In this document: piece after piece, positions 28,301-41,216 of the stretch
Layout of the letters: the number at the start of each line of letters is the position of its first letter
Position numbering within the stretch: position 1 is the first letter of the stretch
Assembly (NCBI RefSeq): GCF_964340395.1
Contig: NC_135560.1
Coordinates: 7,244,598 to 7,308,597, forward strand
DNA from: Glandiceps talaboti
Taxonomy: Eukaryota > Hemichordata > Enteropneusta > Spengelidae
DNA length: 64,000 nt
Reading direction: 5' to 3'
Notes under the pieces: generated by a model
Seen by the model: only the letters and a program-made list of their open reading frames with translations
Databases searched by the model: none
Told to the model about the DNA's origin: nothing
Made by a program: the position numbers and the translations under genes

Positions 28301-31300
28301 CAGATGCAACTATACAAACACCCTTTGTGCAGTCAGCTGTTAATCACAGTCACAAAGGGAGGTCAGGAGGGGCAAGGTACACCCCTTTCTCTTGCGACAG
28401 AAACTTTTGACATAATATTACACAAACACAATAGAATTGTGGAGTCATGATGGTCGAATGGTTAGAGTGGCCAGCTTGGAAGGTGCAGGTTCCAGGTTCG
28501 AGCCCTGTCGCTGTCATTTGTTTCTGAATGGCTAAAGTCCTGGGGCAAGATTTGAACCATGATGGTGCCTTAGTCAAACCAGCTGTACAATTGGGGACCT
28601 GGTAGGATAGAGCATAGACCCTCCACTGGAAGGACTATGGATAGAAGTTGCAATGTGAATGCTTTTTAAATCCTATGTACTTATTGAGAAAGTATAAAGG
28701 GCTGTTGTGTCACTATAGATCCGTGCCATGGGTAATAAATGTAAAGCACTTTAAAAGCGCTTTGAGCACAGAGTGGGAAAGAGAAATATGAAAACCAACA
28801 TTAGTGTCATTATTTTTATAATTTCAAGACTCTTTTTCAGTCAAAATCTGCAAATAATAGAGATCAAATCTGACCAATTATGACTGTAATATTAACAAAC
28901 ACTGTGCACAACAGTTTTGTTGACCATAAAAGTAGTAGAATGGACGTAAGTGATATGGAAATGAATCAATAAAAAAATAATTAAAATTATAAATAATTAA
29001 TAACTTAAAAGCTAAAATAATTAAAATTAATAATTAAATGATTCGTTAATGAATCAACCATTAATCAATTATGGTTAATAATTAATAATTGATTATTAAT
29101 CAGTAACTAATCATTGATTATTTATTTATTTATTAATTATTAAGTATTGGTCAATTATTGATTAATAATCAATTATTTATCATGAATAATTAATGAATAT
29201 ATATATATATATATATTATTGTCATTATATCATGACATCATCGTACACAAAAAATGGCCAGCTACATGTCTACACATCTACTAGGGGCTTTTTGTTGCTA
29301 ATTTTAATACAGAATGGTTGTTGGGGTGAACTTAATTTCTAATGTTACAAAAGACATTCTGAATTCTTGAATTCTCTGTTGCTGCTATAGAATTGTACCT
29401 CACACTAGAGGGTCAAAATAGAACAAGAACGTTGACTTATTCTCAGGACCTGCAATGACATTTTACCTCATGCTAGAGGGTCAAAATAGAACAAGAAGGT
29501 TGACTTATTCTCAGTACCTGCAATAACATTTTACCTCATGCTAGAGGGTCAAAATAGAACAAGAAGGTTGACTTATTCTCAGTACCTGCAATAGCATTTT
29601 ACCTCATGCTAGATGGCCAAAATAGAACAAGAAGGTTGACTTATTCTCAGGACCTGCAATAACATTTTACCTCATGCTAGAGGGTCAAAATAGAACAAGA
29701 AGGTTGACATACTCTCAGTACCTGCAATAACATTTTACCTCATGCTAGAGGGTCAAAATAGAACAAGAAGGTTGATTTATTCGACATGCGCTGTTATAGT
29801 TAGGTATTTGCACCACATGGCGCGAAACTTATGGTGGTGACCAAGAATTGACGGATCATTACTTTAGGATGTGCCATGGTGGTCAAAAAATTAGATGAGC
29901 AAATTCTATTTCAGGTTAATGATGAGAGAGTAAGTGGTTTACTTTGTTGGGAAAAAATCATTATTAGATTTAAAGGGAACCAACAAAAGACTCTTAAAAA
30001 CCTGGAGGGGTAAAGAGGTTGATTTTGTTCTAGCTGCTTCAGTTGATGTCGAATGAGTAACTAATTGCACTCTCACAACATTACGTCACATGATTACTAT
30101 GAATATAAGAGAATAAAATTATTCAAATTAGTCATGAACTGACCTCTATACACTGGGAGAGGGGATTCTGGGTATGGTGCCCGATGACCTATGGTTATGT
30201 CACCACCATTGCCCCTTATCTATCAATCTGTTTCTACCTAATTGACATGTAAGGTAGAAACAACAGATACAGAGACTGATGGTCTTGTGACATCAGAATT
30301 AAGTAATTCTTGGTATCTGCAATAGCATTTTACCTCAAGCTAGTGGGTCAAAATAGAACGAGAAGGTCAACTTCTTTTCACGCGTGCCTATAGTAATGCA
30401 TGTGAAGCGCATGGAGCAGAAGTTATGGTGTCGACCAAGAAGACGAATGTTCATTATTTTTATGATACACCTTTGCAGAAATATTATGTTTCAGATACCG
30501 AGAATTGGGCACCATATCCAGAATCCCTACCCCAGTGTACAGCAGGTCAGTTCATAGCTAATTCAAATTATTTTATTACTCATGACTTTAGGGAAGCTGC
30601 ACGATGCAGCAGTTGTGAAAGTGACATTTCATGACTTACTGACATCAACTAAATACAAAGTCAGTCTCACCTTAATTTCCCCTTAAAAGCAAGATGGTTA
30701 CATTAAAAAAAAAAAACAATTTGGCAGAAATGTCCTACGTCGAGGTAGAAGACTTTCACGTTTTACCTACCATCTCATATAGTGATAAGCCGCATCACAA
30801 TTCTGATGTCTCGTACCAGACAACGTGCCCAGCTGATTGTGTGGCATGCCAAAATCTGAATTCCATGCAATGGCTTGGTGATAGTAACGCTGAGCTAGAG
30901 TTGTACTTCTGTAGCCATCAAGGTCTTGTTGATATCGAGCTACAGGTCACAACATGTATATCATATTATTAAACATGTATCAGTGATTACTTGCATAGGT
31001 AAGGTACACACATACTAATGATATTTATACTGCCAACGTTACTGCATACCTCAATTGTTCCATATACACAAAACCATGAGAATACTCAGTTATATTTTTA
31101 CGAAATTTGTTGTTTCCAATACACTCATATAATAAAACAGAACACCATGCTACATGAGTGCCAGTATTTTTACTCATACTTGCCATGGTTTATGCTGCAC
31201 TTTCACTCACTTCACTCATAAAATACAAGTACACAGAACACAGCAAGCAATCTTACATAGATATGTATACCCTCTGGAGTATGCCACACTGGAATTCACA

Positions 31301-34300
31301 CACCATGGGGTTCCATTACATTATTTCACCATCACTCAAGATATTAATATGTCACTACACATTACTAGAATTACACAGGCATCACAGAGAGTCATCTACA
31401 ATTAAGAGACTTGTCTTGCATGGGTCCGATACATTTTTGATGAGTAGAAAGTTATGGAGAGTACAGCAAACTTAGATTTAGTGGTATGTGAAGAGTATCG
31501 CAAAACTTACCTAAATCCCCGAGGTATATTAAACAATGATGGCAAGCATTTTCAGCCCATAACCTGGCGTGCTGTTCATACAGTTTCTTTCCGGTCTCCT
31601 TCTTGTCTGTAAGCATAAAAAATCATCACATCAATTTTTTAGTCCAATTTGACAAGCCACAAGACAAATATAATCACACTCTCTCTGTTATCATGAAACG
31701 AGACACAGATTTGTCAGTGTATCACAGTTTGGCATAATACATCGGATAATTGCATGCTACATATTAATAAATATTTTACCTGAATGTGTTTGGGTGTCAG
31801 GCACTGCTATCAAGTCCATGATACCCCTGACGTCCACATCAAACTCTGTCTGTATTCTACTAATGAGATGGTGATAGTAGCCAATTCCTGATGACAAGTG
31901 AGTTCGATACGCACACTGTATAGCACTCCCTGGCCTCATATGCTGCACAAAACAAAGACATATATGAAAATTAACAAACCAACCAATACAACATTCTGAA
32001 ACACACTGAATGAAGCAGTTGATGGTCAGCATATAAATCATAGCAAAAATTATGAGCTTGATGGTAAGACTTCAAGGATACCTCACCTCTGACCTCTGAC
32101 ATTTTATGACATGCATCGAAGTTTCATACCATTAATGAAACAAGCTAAAAACAAACTTTTACCATTCGTTTTAGTTAGGTTGTATGGTTTGGTTTGGTTT
32201 GCAAAAAAAGTTTTTCTTGGCAAGAACAAGTGAAGTGTTCAAATAAAGTATTTTCTAATTCCATACTCTACATTTTTTTAGGACAACAGATCAATCTGTA
32301 TCAGTGGTTTCACAGTGCAGTGTACATTAATCGTGTTACCATATCAGTATGTTTCTCAAGATAACATTACTTTCATAATCATCTATATATCTATCTATAA
32401 ATATCTTTGTCAATTTCAAATACCTGTTGATTTCCATACCCTATGTTAATTTCACATACAGATCAATTTCAATATTCTTATGTTAATTTCATGTACATAT
32501 CGATTTCCATTCTTTATATTAATTTTGTATGCACGTATCAATTTCCTTACTTAAATTTATATCAATTTCACATGCATATGTTGATTTCCATACCCTATGT
32601 TAATTTCACATACACGTCAATTTCCATATTCTTATGTTAATTTCATGTACATATCAAGCGTGTACATATGCAAGTATCAATTTCCATACTTTAGTTTTAT
32701 GTTAATTTCACATACATCTGTTGATTCCTTACCTTCATATACATCTATCAATGTCACAGACATCCTTGGATTTCCTTACATTACATTAATTTCATACACA
32801 CCTTGATTTCATAACGGTCAATTTCACATACATCTGTCAATTTCATAACTTTCACATACCTCTATAAACACCCATGGACTTCCATACATTGTGTTAATTT
32901 CATGATACATGTTATCATATCAGTTTCCTAAATTCATCAATTTCACATACATCTGCAGTAATTTCATATAGATGTGTCTATTTGCTTATTTACTCTGTTT
33001 TACTTACTTTCTTACTCTGTTTTATGATCTGGATGACATCATAGAACACTTTTCTCCACAGCAGTTCCTCAGCCTTCCTCCCATAGTTCTCTGGGTTCAG
33101 AAACATCATTTTCTCACATAGCTCCTTCAACCTGGGTATATCAAAATATACATTTAATTCACTAGGCACAGTTTGTGGAGACAATAACACGAACAACTGT
33201 TTCAGTGATAGAAAAAAGAAACCTGAGATCAAAATATGATTAGATGTATAGCTACTTTTTGGGACATGTGGAAGATCTTAAACAGTATGCAGAAATGTAC
33301 CTTACAAGTCAATCAAGAAGTAATGAAATTAATCAAAATGGTGAAAATATGAAGAAAGTTGACAGTTCCATAAAATATTCATTGGCAAATCCAATTCACT
33401 ACATCAAATGACATCAAAAAGTAAATTCTCTACATTTATTTTTTTCAATAAAACTCTTCATTGAATATCTGAGGTATATTTTGGGGGTACTTCCTAGTAT
33501 AAAGATACTTTTGGAAAACATAAAAAACATGCAGAATTAAACTGATGTGTATTATCAATATTTCTGTGTCTTCAAAGGCCAGCCCACTTTGGATTAGGAT
33601 TGAAATGCTGACGTGTGAAAAACATTTTGTTTTTGTTTTTTGTCAGAGCTGTAGAAAGAGTTGGTCCAGACCAAAAGAATGATACCATGTAATTCAACAT
33701 AGCCCTTTAAGTAACTGGATAATATCACTGAACAAAAATATTAACATACTATCTGTATTTTCAACTTAATTATGAAAAGACAAAAATACATATTTTTTGT
33801 ATTTACAATTCACACACTTCAGCTCTTCAGTGTTTTCACTATTATGGTGAGTTAAATCAATCAGTTCCAAATACATTTTACCAGAGTTGCAAACCAATAC
33901 CCACCAGAAAGTACTGTAGGTAACTACCTGTGGCCACTACAGTAGTGTACATATTCAGGGTTGTCCATCTGTTTTTATGCTAAAGGATATAACAAAACTA
34001 AATTCTACTGAACCTCTTATTTTCAACACAAGGACATTCAGGTATATACATGTACATTTGCCAAAACACATGTCAGTCCTCCAAAACACTTCTCAACGTT
34101 ACATGTTTGAAATATCAACTTCAAGTGCAGTCAATCTCTCTTGCTAGCTAGATGAACAAAGCTCTGTGAACATTGTTGCCAAAAATTATGCCATATATCT
34201 CATTTTGTTGACTTTCACTGCGGCTGGGTTTATTTTACCACTGTTACACAGGTCATGTATACGGAACAACCTGGCCATGACACCATTCCATAGTCCAGAA

Positions 34301-35314
34301 AACCAGGACTGACTTTCAAAGTTATGGGAATCAATGTAAAATTTTACTAATTTTCCCTTCGTTGTTTTGAAAGTTCTAATGTAGCACATTAATAGTGAAA
34401 ATGCTCGATGTTGTGTGATTATTTACCTGTTTCGAGCGGCAATGATATCTGACTGGAAAACATCTCGATAAGTGATCTTTCCCTTTCCTCCACCTTCAAG
34501 CCTTTTTATGGAATCCAAAATAGACCTAAAACAAAATAATATTAACCATCAAACCTCGACAATAACATTTGCAAAAGAAATATCAAAAGTAAATATGTAA
34601 CAAGCCACCACCCTCTTTTCTTTTGGAGGATTTTTGTTCTATGATTTATAGTCAGTAAAATATCTTTAGAATCAAATCAGAGACAGTTTTGGACTGCTGA
34701 AGTCTTCAAGTTCAACTCTTGGAACAAAAGTCTTGGTCAAGGGTAAACTTACAAGTTACATCCTACAAACACAAACGAAGTACTCGTAACTTCAAAGTCA
34801 AGGTCAAATACCTTTGTCAACATGGTCTCGTAGGAAATTAGTCCATAAAATAAAACTTGGTGAAGCAATTCATAACTTTTATACACTGAAAATGCATTTA
34901 CTCGATGTTATATTGTCTTTCAACTGATGATATGTATCACTGACTCCGATGAGCTGTAGTGTATGCGTTGGGAAAATCTCGACGGCTTCGCACCAAAAAT
35001 CATTCATGTCACCTTTTTTGCCATTGTCACATTTTAGTTCAATGTGCATGTACTAAATATAAAAACAATTCAACAAAAATCGTGGAAATATGACACATAT
35101 AAATTGATAAGAGAGTGAATTTCATGAAAGAGTTTGAAAGAAAATAGCGGAATTGAACAAAACCATCCGTTTGTTCACCTAGTCGAGTGTCAGACTACAC
35201 AGTCAACTGGGTCTAAAATGAAAAAAAAAGGTAAACATACCGATAGGTCCGTTTTGTTAGCTGCAATTTCTCCACATCTGCTTTGACAGGTGGCTTCAGT
35301 TCACTTTTGCTCAT
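16385..35314 (-). CDS. SMG5: SMG5, nonsense-mediated decay factor (5' 14 exons; 3' end not found)
   Basis: SMG5 (EST1B) pairs with SMG7, binds phosphorylated UPF1 and drives decay and UPF1 dephosphorylation. Coding exons in transcript order: 35314-35241, 34525-34427, 33131-33008, 31942-31780, 31606-31511, 30939-30771, 28109-27984, 25250-24973, 23678-23535, 22732-22049, 20799-20630, 19423-19348, 18992-18829, 16570-16385. Every junction is GT-AG and phases agree, giving 851 codons without a stop. Landmarks matching vertebrate SMG5 are NYGRKAEELLWRKVFYDVIQ (14-3-3-like/TPR domain), CAYRTHL, MPHNQLGTLSG, FEGALANLKRLF, AFTLALFSHLLNHLNSR and SSQSLW. Exon 10 is a low-complexity linker with a KKKK/RRRRR basic stretch and Ser/Asp runs. 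The first ATG in frame (35314) is taken as start. The PIN domain (about the last 150-200 residues of the family) is missing; exon 14 ends in a donor, so the gene continues. The exact donor of exon 6 is slightly ambiguous. Confidence 0.93.
16801..16831 (+). repeat. G-rich tract
   Basis: Several GGGG/GGGGG runs separated by single T. It could form a G-quadruplex on the plus strand, inside SMG5 intron 13. Confidence 0.6.
16865..18905 (-). repeat. About 17-unit minisatellite of SMG5 exon 13 end plus splice donor
   Basis: Unit about 123 bp. On the minus strand it is the last 75 or so bases of exon 13 (from CTACCACCACTGAGAGATAC to GAAGATGAG), the donor GTGAGTGTG, and about 45 intron bases (TTCAATTCCAGTAGGAAACG, then a C-rich run). 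The parental exon end is 18904-18829. Units to its left repeat every 122-124 bp to about 17470; the last ones vary more (about 99-133 bp). All but one keep GTGAGT; the unit near 18331 has GTCAGT. The eight units nearest the exon stay open in the exon's own frame (18828-17872), encoding 41-residue repeats such as VSVFNSSRKRVHPPPLPPLR. Confidence 0.93.
19460..19818. mobile_element. MITE-like element, family AAAGCTGC, copy 1
   Basis: The terminal AAAGCTGCACTAGCTGTAAC pairs with GTTATAGCTAGAGCTGCTTT at the right end. The interior (ATATAATGACTTACTTGTAA, TACATCCTGAACAGTATTGA) is repeated in inverse orientation at 43670-43890. It lies between SMG5 exons 11 and 12 (downstream of exon 12 on the plus coordinates), without coding capacity. 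Confidence 0.72.
20076..20326 (-). mobile_element. SINE 3' part (same family as 28440-28805)
   Basis: Read on the minus strand: GACCATGATTGTACCCCAGT, TAATTGGGGGACTTGGTAGG, ATAAAGGGCCGTTGTGCCGA, GATCCGTGCCAGGGATAATA, AAAGTGCTTTCAGCACAAAG and GCGCTATATAAGAACCAACA. The tRNA-like head is absent, so this is a 5'-truncated copy in a SMG5 intron. Confidence 0.85.
21230..21640. mobile_element. Inverted-repeat element, family R2, copy 1
   Basis: The centre is a palindrome: ATGCTGTGCGAGTGCAAGTG and CAGGGGTATTTGCA mirrored by TGCAATACCCCCGAATATGG and CACTTGCACTCACATGTTAT. A diverged copy lies at 30985-31440. No coding capacity. Confidence 0.65.
21715..21965. repeat. Dispersed repeat family R1, copy 2
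   Basis: Diverged relative of 1612-1905: same order of AATTTATATCCTGGTC, TCATGACAATGC, TATTCCCCAAGATTTTTC and TCACTTCTCATCTT. It sits in SMG5 intron 10 directly after a copy of family R2. Confidence 0.6.
23036..23416. mobile_element. MITE, family GGCCTAA, copy 2 (most complete)
   Basis: The left end AGGCCTAAAAAAAAATAATA, GTTTGGTTCCAGTTACCC pairs with the right end GTGTAACCGGAACCACATAT, TTTTTTTTTATTAGGCCTT: terminal inverted repeats of about 35 bp. The non-coding interior is shared with 4155-4513 and 42855-43118. Inside SMG5 intron 9. Confidence 0.82.
23680..24970. other. SMG5 intron 8, nothing recognised
   Basis: AT-rich intron between exons 8 and 9; no repeat copy, RNA gene or nested gene seen. 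Confidence 0.5.
25946..26119. mobile_element. Near-perfect foldback (hairpin) element
   Basis: Two arms of about 80 bases (CATGAAATCAATGTTAGTTT, TACGTCATAATGCTCC, ATGATTCCGCGGACTA and their complements) flank a loop TCGCCTACCGGCTC at 26023-26036. Only a few mismatches. No coding capacity. Located in SMG5 intron 7, so it would be transcribed into a long RNA hairpin. Confidence 0.88.
26197..26535. mobile_element. MITE, family GTTTGATACAACC, copy 1
   Basis: Terminal CATTGGCTCTGTTTGATACA, ACCAT and its exact complement near 26505-26525; the right end continues to ACGGTAACTTG. The interior shares GATGTCTGCATTTGATGTCT and other blocks with a second copy at 52567-52867. Inside SMG5 intron 7. Confidence 0.83.
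26540..27780. other. SMG5 intron 7 remainder
   Basis: No gene recognised. A G run at 26727-26740 is followed by GGTGGTGGTGG. Confidence 0.5.
27788..27915. repeat. 51-bp tandem repeat, 2.4 copies
   Basis: CTTGAGTGTGTTTAATGGTA, CATTCCTATGCTTTAGAGTG, AAGTTTTTTTA occurs twice back to back with almost no change, then a third partial start CTTGAGTGTGTTAA. It lies just after SMG5 exon 7. Confidence 0.9.
28440..28805 (+). mobile_element. tRNA-derived SINE, full head and tail
   Basis: The head looks like a tRNA: box A around TGGTCGAATGGTTAGAGTGG and box B GGTTCGAGCCC at about 28495. The body GGGGCAAGATTTGAACCATG and the tail GTAAAGCACTTTAAAAGCGC are shared with 20076-20326. It lacks an internal segment of about 40 bp (TGCTCCCTAGGGAGTTTAGG region) that the other copy keeps. 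Inserted in SMG5 intron 6. Confidence 0.88.
28970..29215. repeat. TAAT-rich low-complexity stretch
   Basis: Nearly pure A/T with repeated TTAATAATTAAT-type words, ending in (AT)n at 29196-29215. Confidence 0.85.
29392..29785. repeat. 68-bp minisatellite, about 6 units
   Basis: Unit TTTTACCTCATGCTAGAGGG, TCAAAATAGAACAAGAAGGT, TGACTTATTCTCAGTACCTG, CAATAACA. A single diverged unit recurs at 30305-30372. Inside SMG5 intron 6. Confidence 0.92.
29770..30600. repeat. Complex repeat with direct and inverted segments
   Basis: 29775-29900 and 30370-30485 are diverged direct copies (ATGCG, TTATGGTG-TGACCAAGAA). 30090-30185 (AATTAGTCATGAACTGACCT, GATTCTGGGTATGGTGCCC) is mirrored by 30505-30590 (GGGCACCATATCCAGAATCC, GGTCAGTTCAT). 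This looks like nested insertion of inverted-repeat elements. Confidence 0.6.
30985..31440. mobile_element. Inverted-repeat element, family R2, copy 2
   Basis: Diverged copy of 21230-21640, sharing TACTGCATACCTC, ATGCTACATGAGTGCCAGTA and a matching right part ATGCCACACTGGAATTCACA followed by CCATGGGGTTCC. Between SMG5 exons 5 and 6. Confidence 0.6.
32400..32990. repeat. Degenerate 40-60 bp tandem repeat
   Basis: Recurring ATGTTAATTTCACATACA, TATCAATTTCCATA and TTCATGTACATATC words in tandem. Open frames here are repeat artefacts. It lies in SMG5 intron 3. Confidence 0.82.
33132..34426. other. SMG5 intron 2, nothing recognised
   Basis: No repeat family copy or nested gene recognised in this intron. 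Confidence 0.5.
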
Positions 35315-35397
35315 TCTTTGTGTCTTGAGTTTCAAGACTGTCACATTTTGGATTGAATGAAACCGTTGTTTAACGAAACTTATAGTTTCTTCCAATC

Positions 35398-35430
35398 TCA
35401 CAACCCCAGCCTTCTAGAATCGGCCGCCAT
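35398..35430 (-). promoter_or_regulatory. YY1-type motif and 10-codon uORF in SMG5 leader
   Basis: On the minus strand CAAGATGGCGGC (around 35422-35433) matches the YY1 site often found at transcription starts. Its ATG opens a frame of 10 codons ending TGA at 35400-35398, 84 bases before the SMG5 ATG. Whether it is transcribed depends on the start site, which I cannot see. Confidence 0.55.
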
Positions 35431-35469
35431 CTTGCTCTGACGGTAGGTCACGCATATTCCATAACAGAG

Positions 35470-35482
35470 TCTGTGATTGGCT
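35470..35482 (-). promoter_or_regulatory. CCAAT box of SMG5 promoter
   Basis: Minus-strand AGCCAATCACAG lies about 50 bases upstream of the YY1-type motif, in the local GC-richer patch at the 5' end of the gene. It fits a TATA-less housekeeping promoter. Confidence 0.5.
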
Positions 35483-35519
35483 ACAAGAAACAGCGTTACC
35501 CAATAAAAGCCGAGTTCTC

Positions 35520-36333
35520 ATTGTCGCAGTGATTTATTGACCTCAGTCGAACCGAAAAGAAGAAATAACACGTGTAGCGCCCTCTGGACATAGCACCTAA
35601 CTTTTTGTAGATGTTGCCAACAAAATTGTATGATCAAACATCAATATAAATATCACACCACATAGATTGAATTAAAAAGGAGCTTTGTGTTTTAAAATTC
35701 GCATTTTAACCAATTTTACAGCGTAACTATTCTTTTGAGTGGCGTTATTCTCACCGTATACAATATATATTAAAAGTTTACTGAGTACTTAAGTTTATCG
35801 CATAGAGTGAAACATATGTTTTTTTTTTTTGTATTATATTATTTTTATTGATAATTTTGTATAATTATTCGTTTACACATCACTTGGTTTCAGATATAGA
35901 TATTGTAATCATTTACCCTCTCTATCATTACCAGTCTACTTACTACAGTGTATCCAGAATGAAACATATTTTGGAAAACGGATTCTAAATATCCGATCGC
36001 GATAATGTGTTGTCATCAACGAATCTTTATTCACCCATATAGCCTATCATTAGATTTGAACGGCTATAGCTACTATATTCCTCTACCCTAACCATTTAAT
36101 CATTTATATATTTTGTATTGAGAATGGAGAGAAAATTCAAAAAATCAAAATCATTATTTCAGTTTTGATAGCGGAATAGTTGTAGTAGTGAAAGTGGTTC
36201 AAATCGTACAGGTAGCTAGGCTATCACCCATATCGCAAATTTCTGAAGGGTGAGAGGCTAAGAACTAGTTACAATACTAATAGCATGAAAGTATTATGTG
36301 ACTTGTTGGAATAAACGTCCAATATAATGAAAA
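35520..36333. other. Upstream of SMG5, nothing recognised
   Basis: AT-rich intergenic sequence between the SMG5 promoter and the first microsatellite-bounded repeat module. Confidence 0.45.
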
Positions 36334-37424
<1,091 letters not shown>

Positions 37425-37425
<1 letters not shown>

Positions 37426-37553
37426 TTTGTATGTATGTATTGTATGTATGTATGTATGTATGTATGTATGTATGTATGTATGTATGTATGTATGTATGTA
37501 TGTATGTATGTGTATGTATGTATGTGTGTATGTATGTATGTGTGTGTGTGTGT
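37425..37553. repeat. (TATG)n microsatellite
   Basis: Long GTAT array ending in a GT-rich stretch. It joins module A copy 1 to the inverted module S copy. Confidence 0.95.
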
Positions 37554-38626
37554 GTGGTGTCTCTGTGTCTGTATCACCATTTTCTATAAAACGACTGGCT
37601 CAATTCAAAAAAAATTTTGTAGACGTTTTTCGTAGGGTAATGGCAAGAACTGATTAGGTTTTCATAAACATCCCATGACTATTAATGAGTAATTACGTAA
37701 TTAAAAAGAAAGAAATTGTTTCTGGTCAGGAAATGTTGTCTAAAGTGGTGCGTGCGATGATGCGATTTTTTTTACATTCTCAAGATATGTTACTCAATCT
37801 ACTATTCATTGCAGTTACTATTCTTTTTATTTAGTACTTTACAGCAAGTGTGTATTTGGGGCAGATGACATAGCTTGTTCCCGATTAGTTCTGCAGTTGT
37901 CTTCACTGAAGTGGCAATTAATGTAGGGAGAGTTACTATTGTGTTTTCCCTTTCATCTGCAGACTGAATTGGCCGGACAATCATGAAAAAAAAATTGACA
38001 TTGGAAGGGGGGGGGGTATTTAAGTGATGCGCGCTGACAAGAAAAGGACAACGCTAACCTGTCTGAAAACACACAAAAATATTCAGGATTTATAGATAAT
38101 CATTTCCTATGAATTTGAATTGGGCATAAATAATGTGTAGATGGGCATCACTGCTTCAATATGTTGCCGATCAGAATTTTTTTTAATTGACTTGCGCGCG
38201 CAAACTATCACCACAAAGTCCCAGGTTGAATGACTTCGGGTTTATCACGGTTGCCATTGATTGGGTTCTTGTATGAGTGCAATTCTTCAATTATGTTTAT
38301 TTGTTTTGTAACTTTCTAAGTGAGCCGTAGGAAGATGGTCGAAAAAAGAAACACAGTATAAGTTAAAACAAACAAACAAACATACATACATACATACATA
38401 CATACATACATACATACATACATACATACATACATACATACATGCATACATACATACATACATGCATACATACATACATACATACATACATACATACATA
38501 CATACATACATACGTACGTACATACATACATACATACATGCATGCATACATACATACATACATACATACATACATACATACATACATACATACATGCATA
38601 CATACATACATACATACATACATACA

Positions 38627-38658
<32 letters not shown>

Positions 38659-39558
38659 AAAAAAAGTTCTTTATGTAATTTAAAATGTATTTTATGAAAC
38701 AAAAATACCTATCTTTCATTGTTTTAATAGTTCCAATTCCAAGTCGTCAGAATCATCAATTTCCTAAGATATATTCTTGAAGGATAGTTGCTATTACGCT
38801 GCTAAGTTTACGTATAGTACTTTCTTTCAGTGATACTTACACCGACGGTTACTTACACCATTTCAATCGTATATATGTATTTACTGCATGTTATTGCAAC
38901 TACATATTGCAATATCAATGAAATGTAATACAAATCTAAATGTTAAAACTTTACCTGTTGATTTTCCTCTTCTGAGACTGATTTTCCTGAAGACAAGGCA
39001 GGTGATATAATTCCGCTTCTCCAGAACGTTTTGGAAATACCTAATACACTGTTCAGTTTGTTTTTTCTACCAACAAGAAACGTTTAGAAACTGTTCTAGA
39101 TGCTAATGACATCACCCAAACGAGGAACAATAACAAATCAGTACAGTTTTGTAACGTGATGTAGGTCTGTCTAGTTAGGTGAGTTACTATAATTATGATT
39201 ACCGTCGGTCATATTGAAATAATTGGACCACACATGTTTGGCAAGTGAGACCTTTCATATTGAATGCAATATAGGCAATTAGTAATTTACTGTCAGTGGA
39301 ATCACTTCATGACATATGTTCTCATAATATCACCTTCGTTATTATTATAATGATGAGTCATCACAACAGATAGATAGCACAATACAGTGTTGATCTTGTA
39401 AACAACGTGTAGAAATTGGGTGCACGGTTTAGGATACAAAGATGGATGGATAAACGGACGTTTGGACGGACGGATGGCAGCATCACCTCGTAAACCACAG
39501 CCTCATTTACAGCACTGTCCAAGACGCACATTTCGCAGTATCGCGGAAGAAATAACAG
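37554..39558 (-). repeat. Repeat module S, copy a (reverse orientation)
   Basis: Reverse complement of most of 56265-58910. Shared blocks include TGAGTGCAATTCTTCAATTA near 38275, the (CATA)n array at 38377-38656, ACCGACGGTTACTTACACCA at 38846, TCAGAACGTTTTGG-type sequence at 39025 and AAACGGACGTTTGGACGGAC at 39452. It lacks the 0.87-kb insertion found at 56944-57815 in the other copy. No convincing coding capacity. Confidence 0.85.
38377..38656. repeat. (CATA)n microsatellite with CATG/CGTA variants
   Basis: About 280 bp of CATA with scattered GCAT and one CGTACGTA interruption. Lies inside module S copy a. Confidence 0.96.
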
Positions 39559-39835
<277 letters not shown>

Positions 39836-40127
39836 AAACAAACAGTAACACTGTATAATACGTGAAAATAGCAAACATTACGAAATCAAATATTGATCAA
39901 GTGTCATGTCTTTGTAATCTAAGTTGTGATAATGACTTTATATAAGAAAAAATAGCTCTTGAAATGTGGTAGTAGTTTATCGTGAACAAAAATACCAATT
40001 TGATAGTCAAACTGTTCGTAGATATGGTGTACACACAGTTTTTTGAATAAAGGAGCAGTGAGTGTAGCAAACTCAAACTTAAGCTTACTACCCGAAATGA
40101 TTCAAACACTTCTGTTTTCACAAGTAG

Positions 40128-40920
40128 AATCTCCCTTAGATACGTTTTACATGCACTTCCCCAGACATCAAGGCCAGAAGCAATGCACGTGCGGGAAAGC
40201 GTAGTACATTGTTGATATAACCATACTTCAAAACGTCTTGATATCCAAGGACCCTGTTACTTCCTCCATTTCAATTCCATCCCACTTTACATAGACTGAT
40301 ATACTTGGTAACAGCTGAGACTCTTTTCACAATATTTAGTCCTTTTTTTAAAAAAAATTCTTTGTCATCTAAATTAAGGTGATGGTAATCATTTATTGTC
40401 ACTTTTACCTCAGGCCATCACAGAAATGAGTGACATTTATATCTCTAAACTTGTGAAAGGGAAAATATTGTCGAAGGTCAGACAGCCTTACTGCATCAAG
40501 TCCTATTGGGGAACACTATTTGTATCATTGTATTGATAACATTCATTTCACTGTCAGCAATCTGTAACACCTTCCTTTTTATTGTCTGTGAGCCATCCGC
40601 ACGTACAATACCAAGACTCGTGATTATCCAATACTAATTATATATCACTTCCTGGATGCGGTGAGAAAGCGAGAGATTGTGTGTTATATACATGTAACAA
40701 GGTTTTGAGACCGAGAAGTACAAAATCCTTCAATGCACATCATTCTCGCGAACCAGAGCTGTTATTTCGTCCGCGACACTGCACTGCAAAACTTGATAAC
40801 GAACCTTTTCGCGGTGCGTCTAGATCTTGGACGGCGCCGTAAAAGAGGGTGTGGTTTACGACGAGATGGTGCACATAAAATTTACCTTTCGTAAGGAAGG
40901 TATTGTATTAGGGGTTGAAA

Positions 40921-40963
<43 letters not shown>

Positions 40964-41047
40964 ATGTATGTATGTATGTAGAAATGCACATGGAACTTAT
41001 AAATCAGTCCGTATAAATAGATGTAAAATCCGACGTTTCGAATAAGG
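40128..41047 (+). repeat. Repeat module A, copy 2
   Basis: Direct duplicate of 36459-37425, starting at the same AATCTCCCTTAGATACG but without a flanking GACA array. It lacks an 18-base stretch near the start and has an extra AAATTTACCTTTCGTAAGGA block before GGGGTTGAAA. (TGTC)n at 40920-40962 and (TATG)n from 41047 follow. Confidence 0.87.
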
Positions 41048-41156
41048 TATGTATGTATGTATGTATGTATGTATGTATGTATGTATGTATGTATGTATGT
41101 ATGTATGTATGTATGTTTGTTTGTTTTAACTTATACTGTGTTTCTTTTTTCGACCA

Positions 41157-41216
<60 letters not shown>

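Noticed and set aside
28440-28520. A plus-strand tRNA gene
   Set aside because: Only a tRNA-like head; the acceptor stem does not close and the body is shared with another SINE copy.
30425-30972. Plus-strand frames of 69 and 92 codons
   Set aside because: The second is the reverse strand of SMG5 exon 6; the first overlaps a dispersed inverted repeat. No family recognised.
35315-35401. An N-terminal extension of SMG5 upstream of the ATG at 35314
   Set aside because: The upstream frame has no in-frame ATG; it would need a GTG start, which is not expected in an animal gene.
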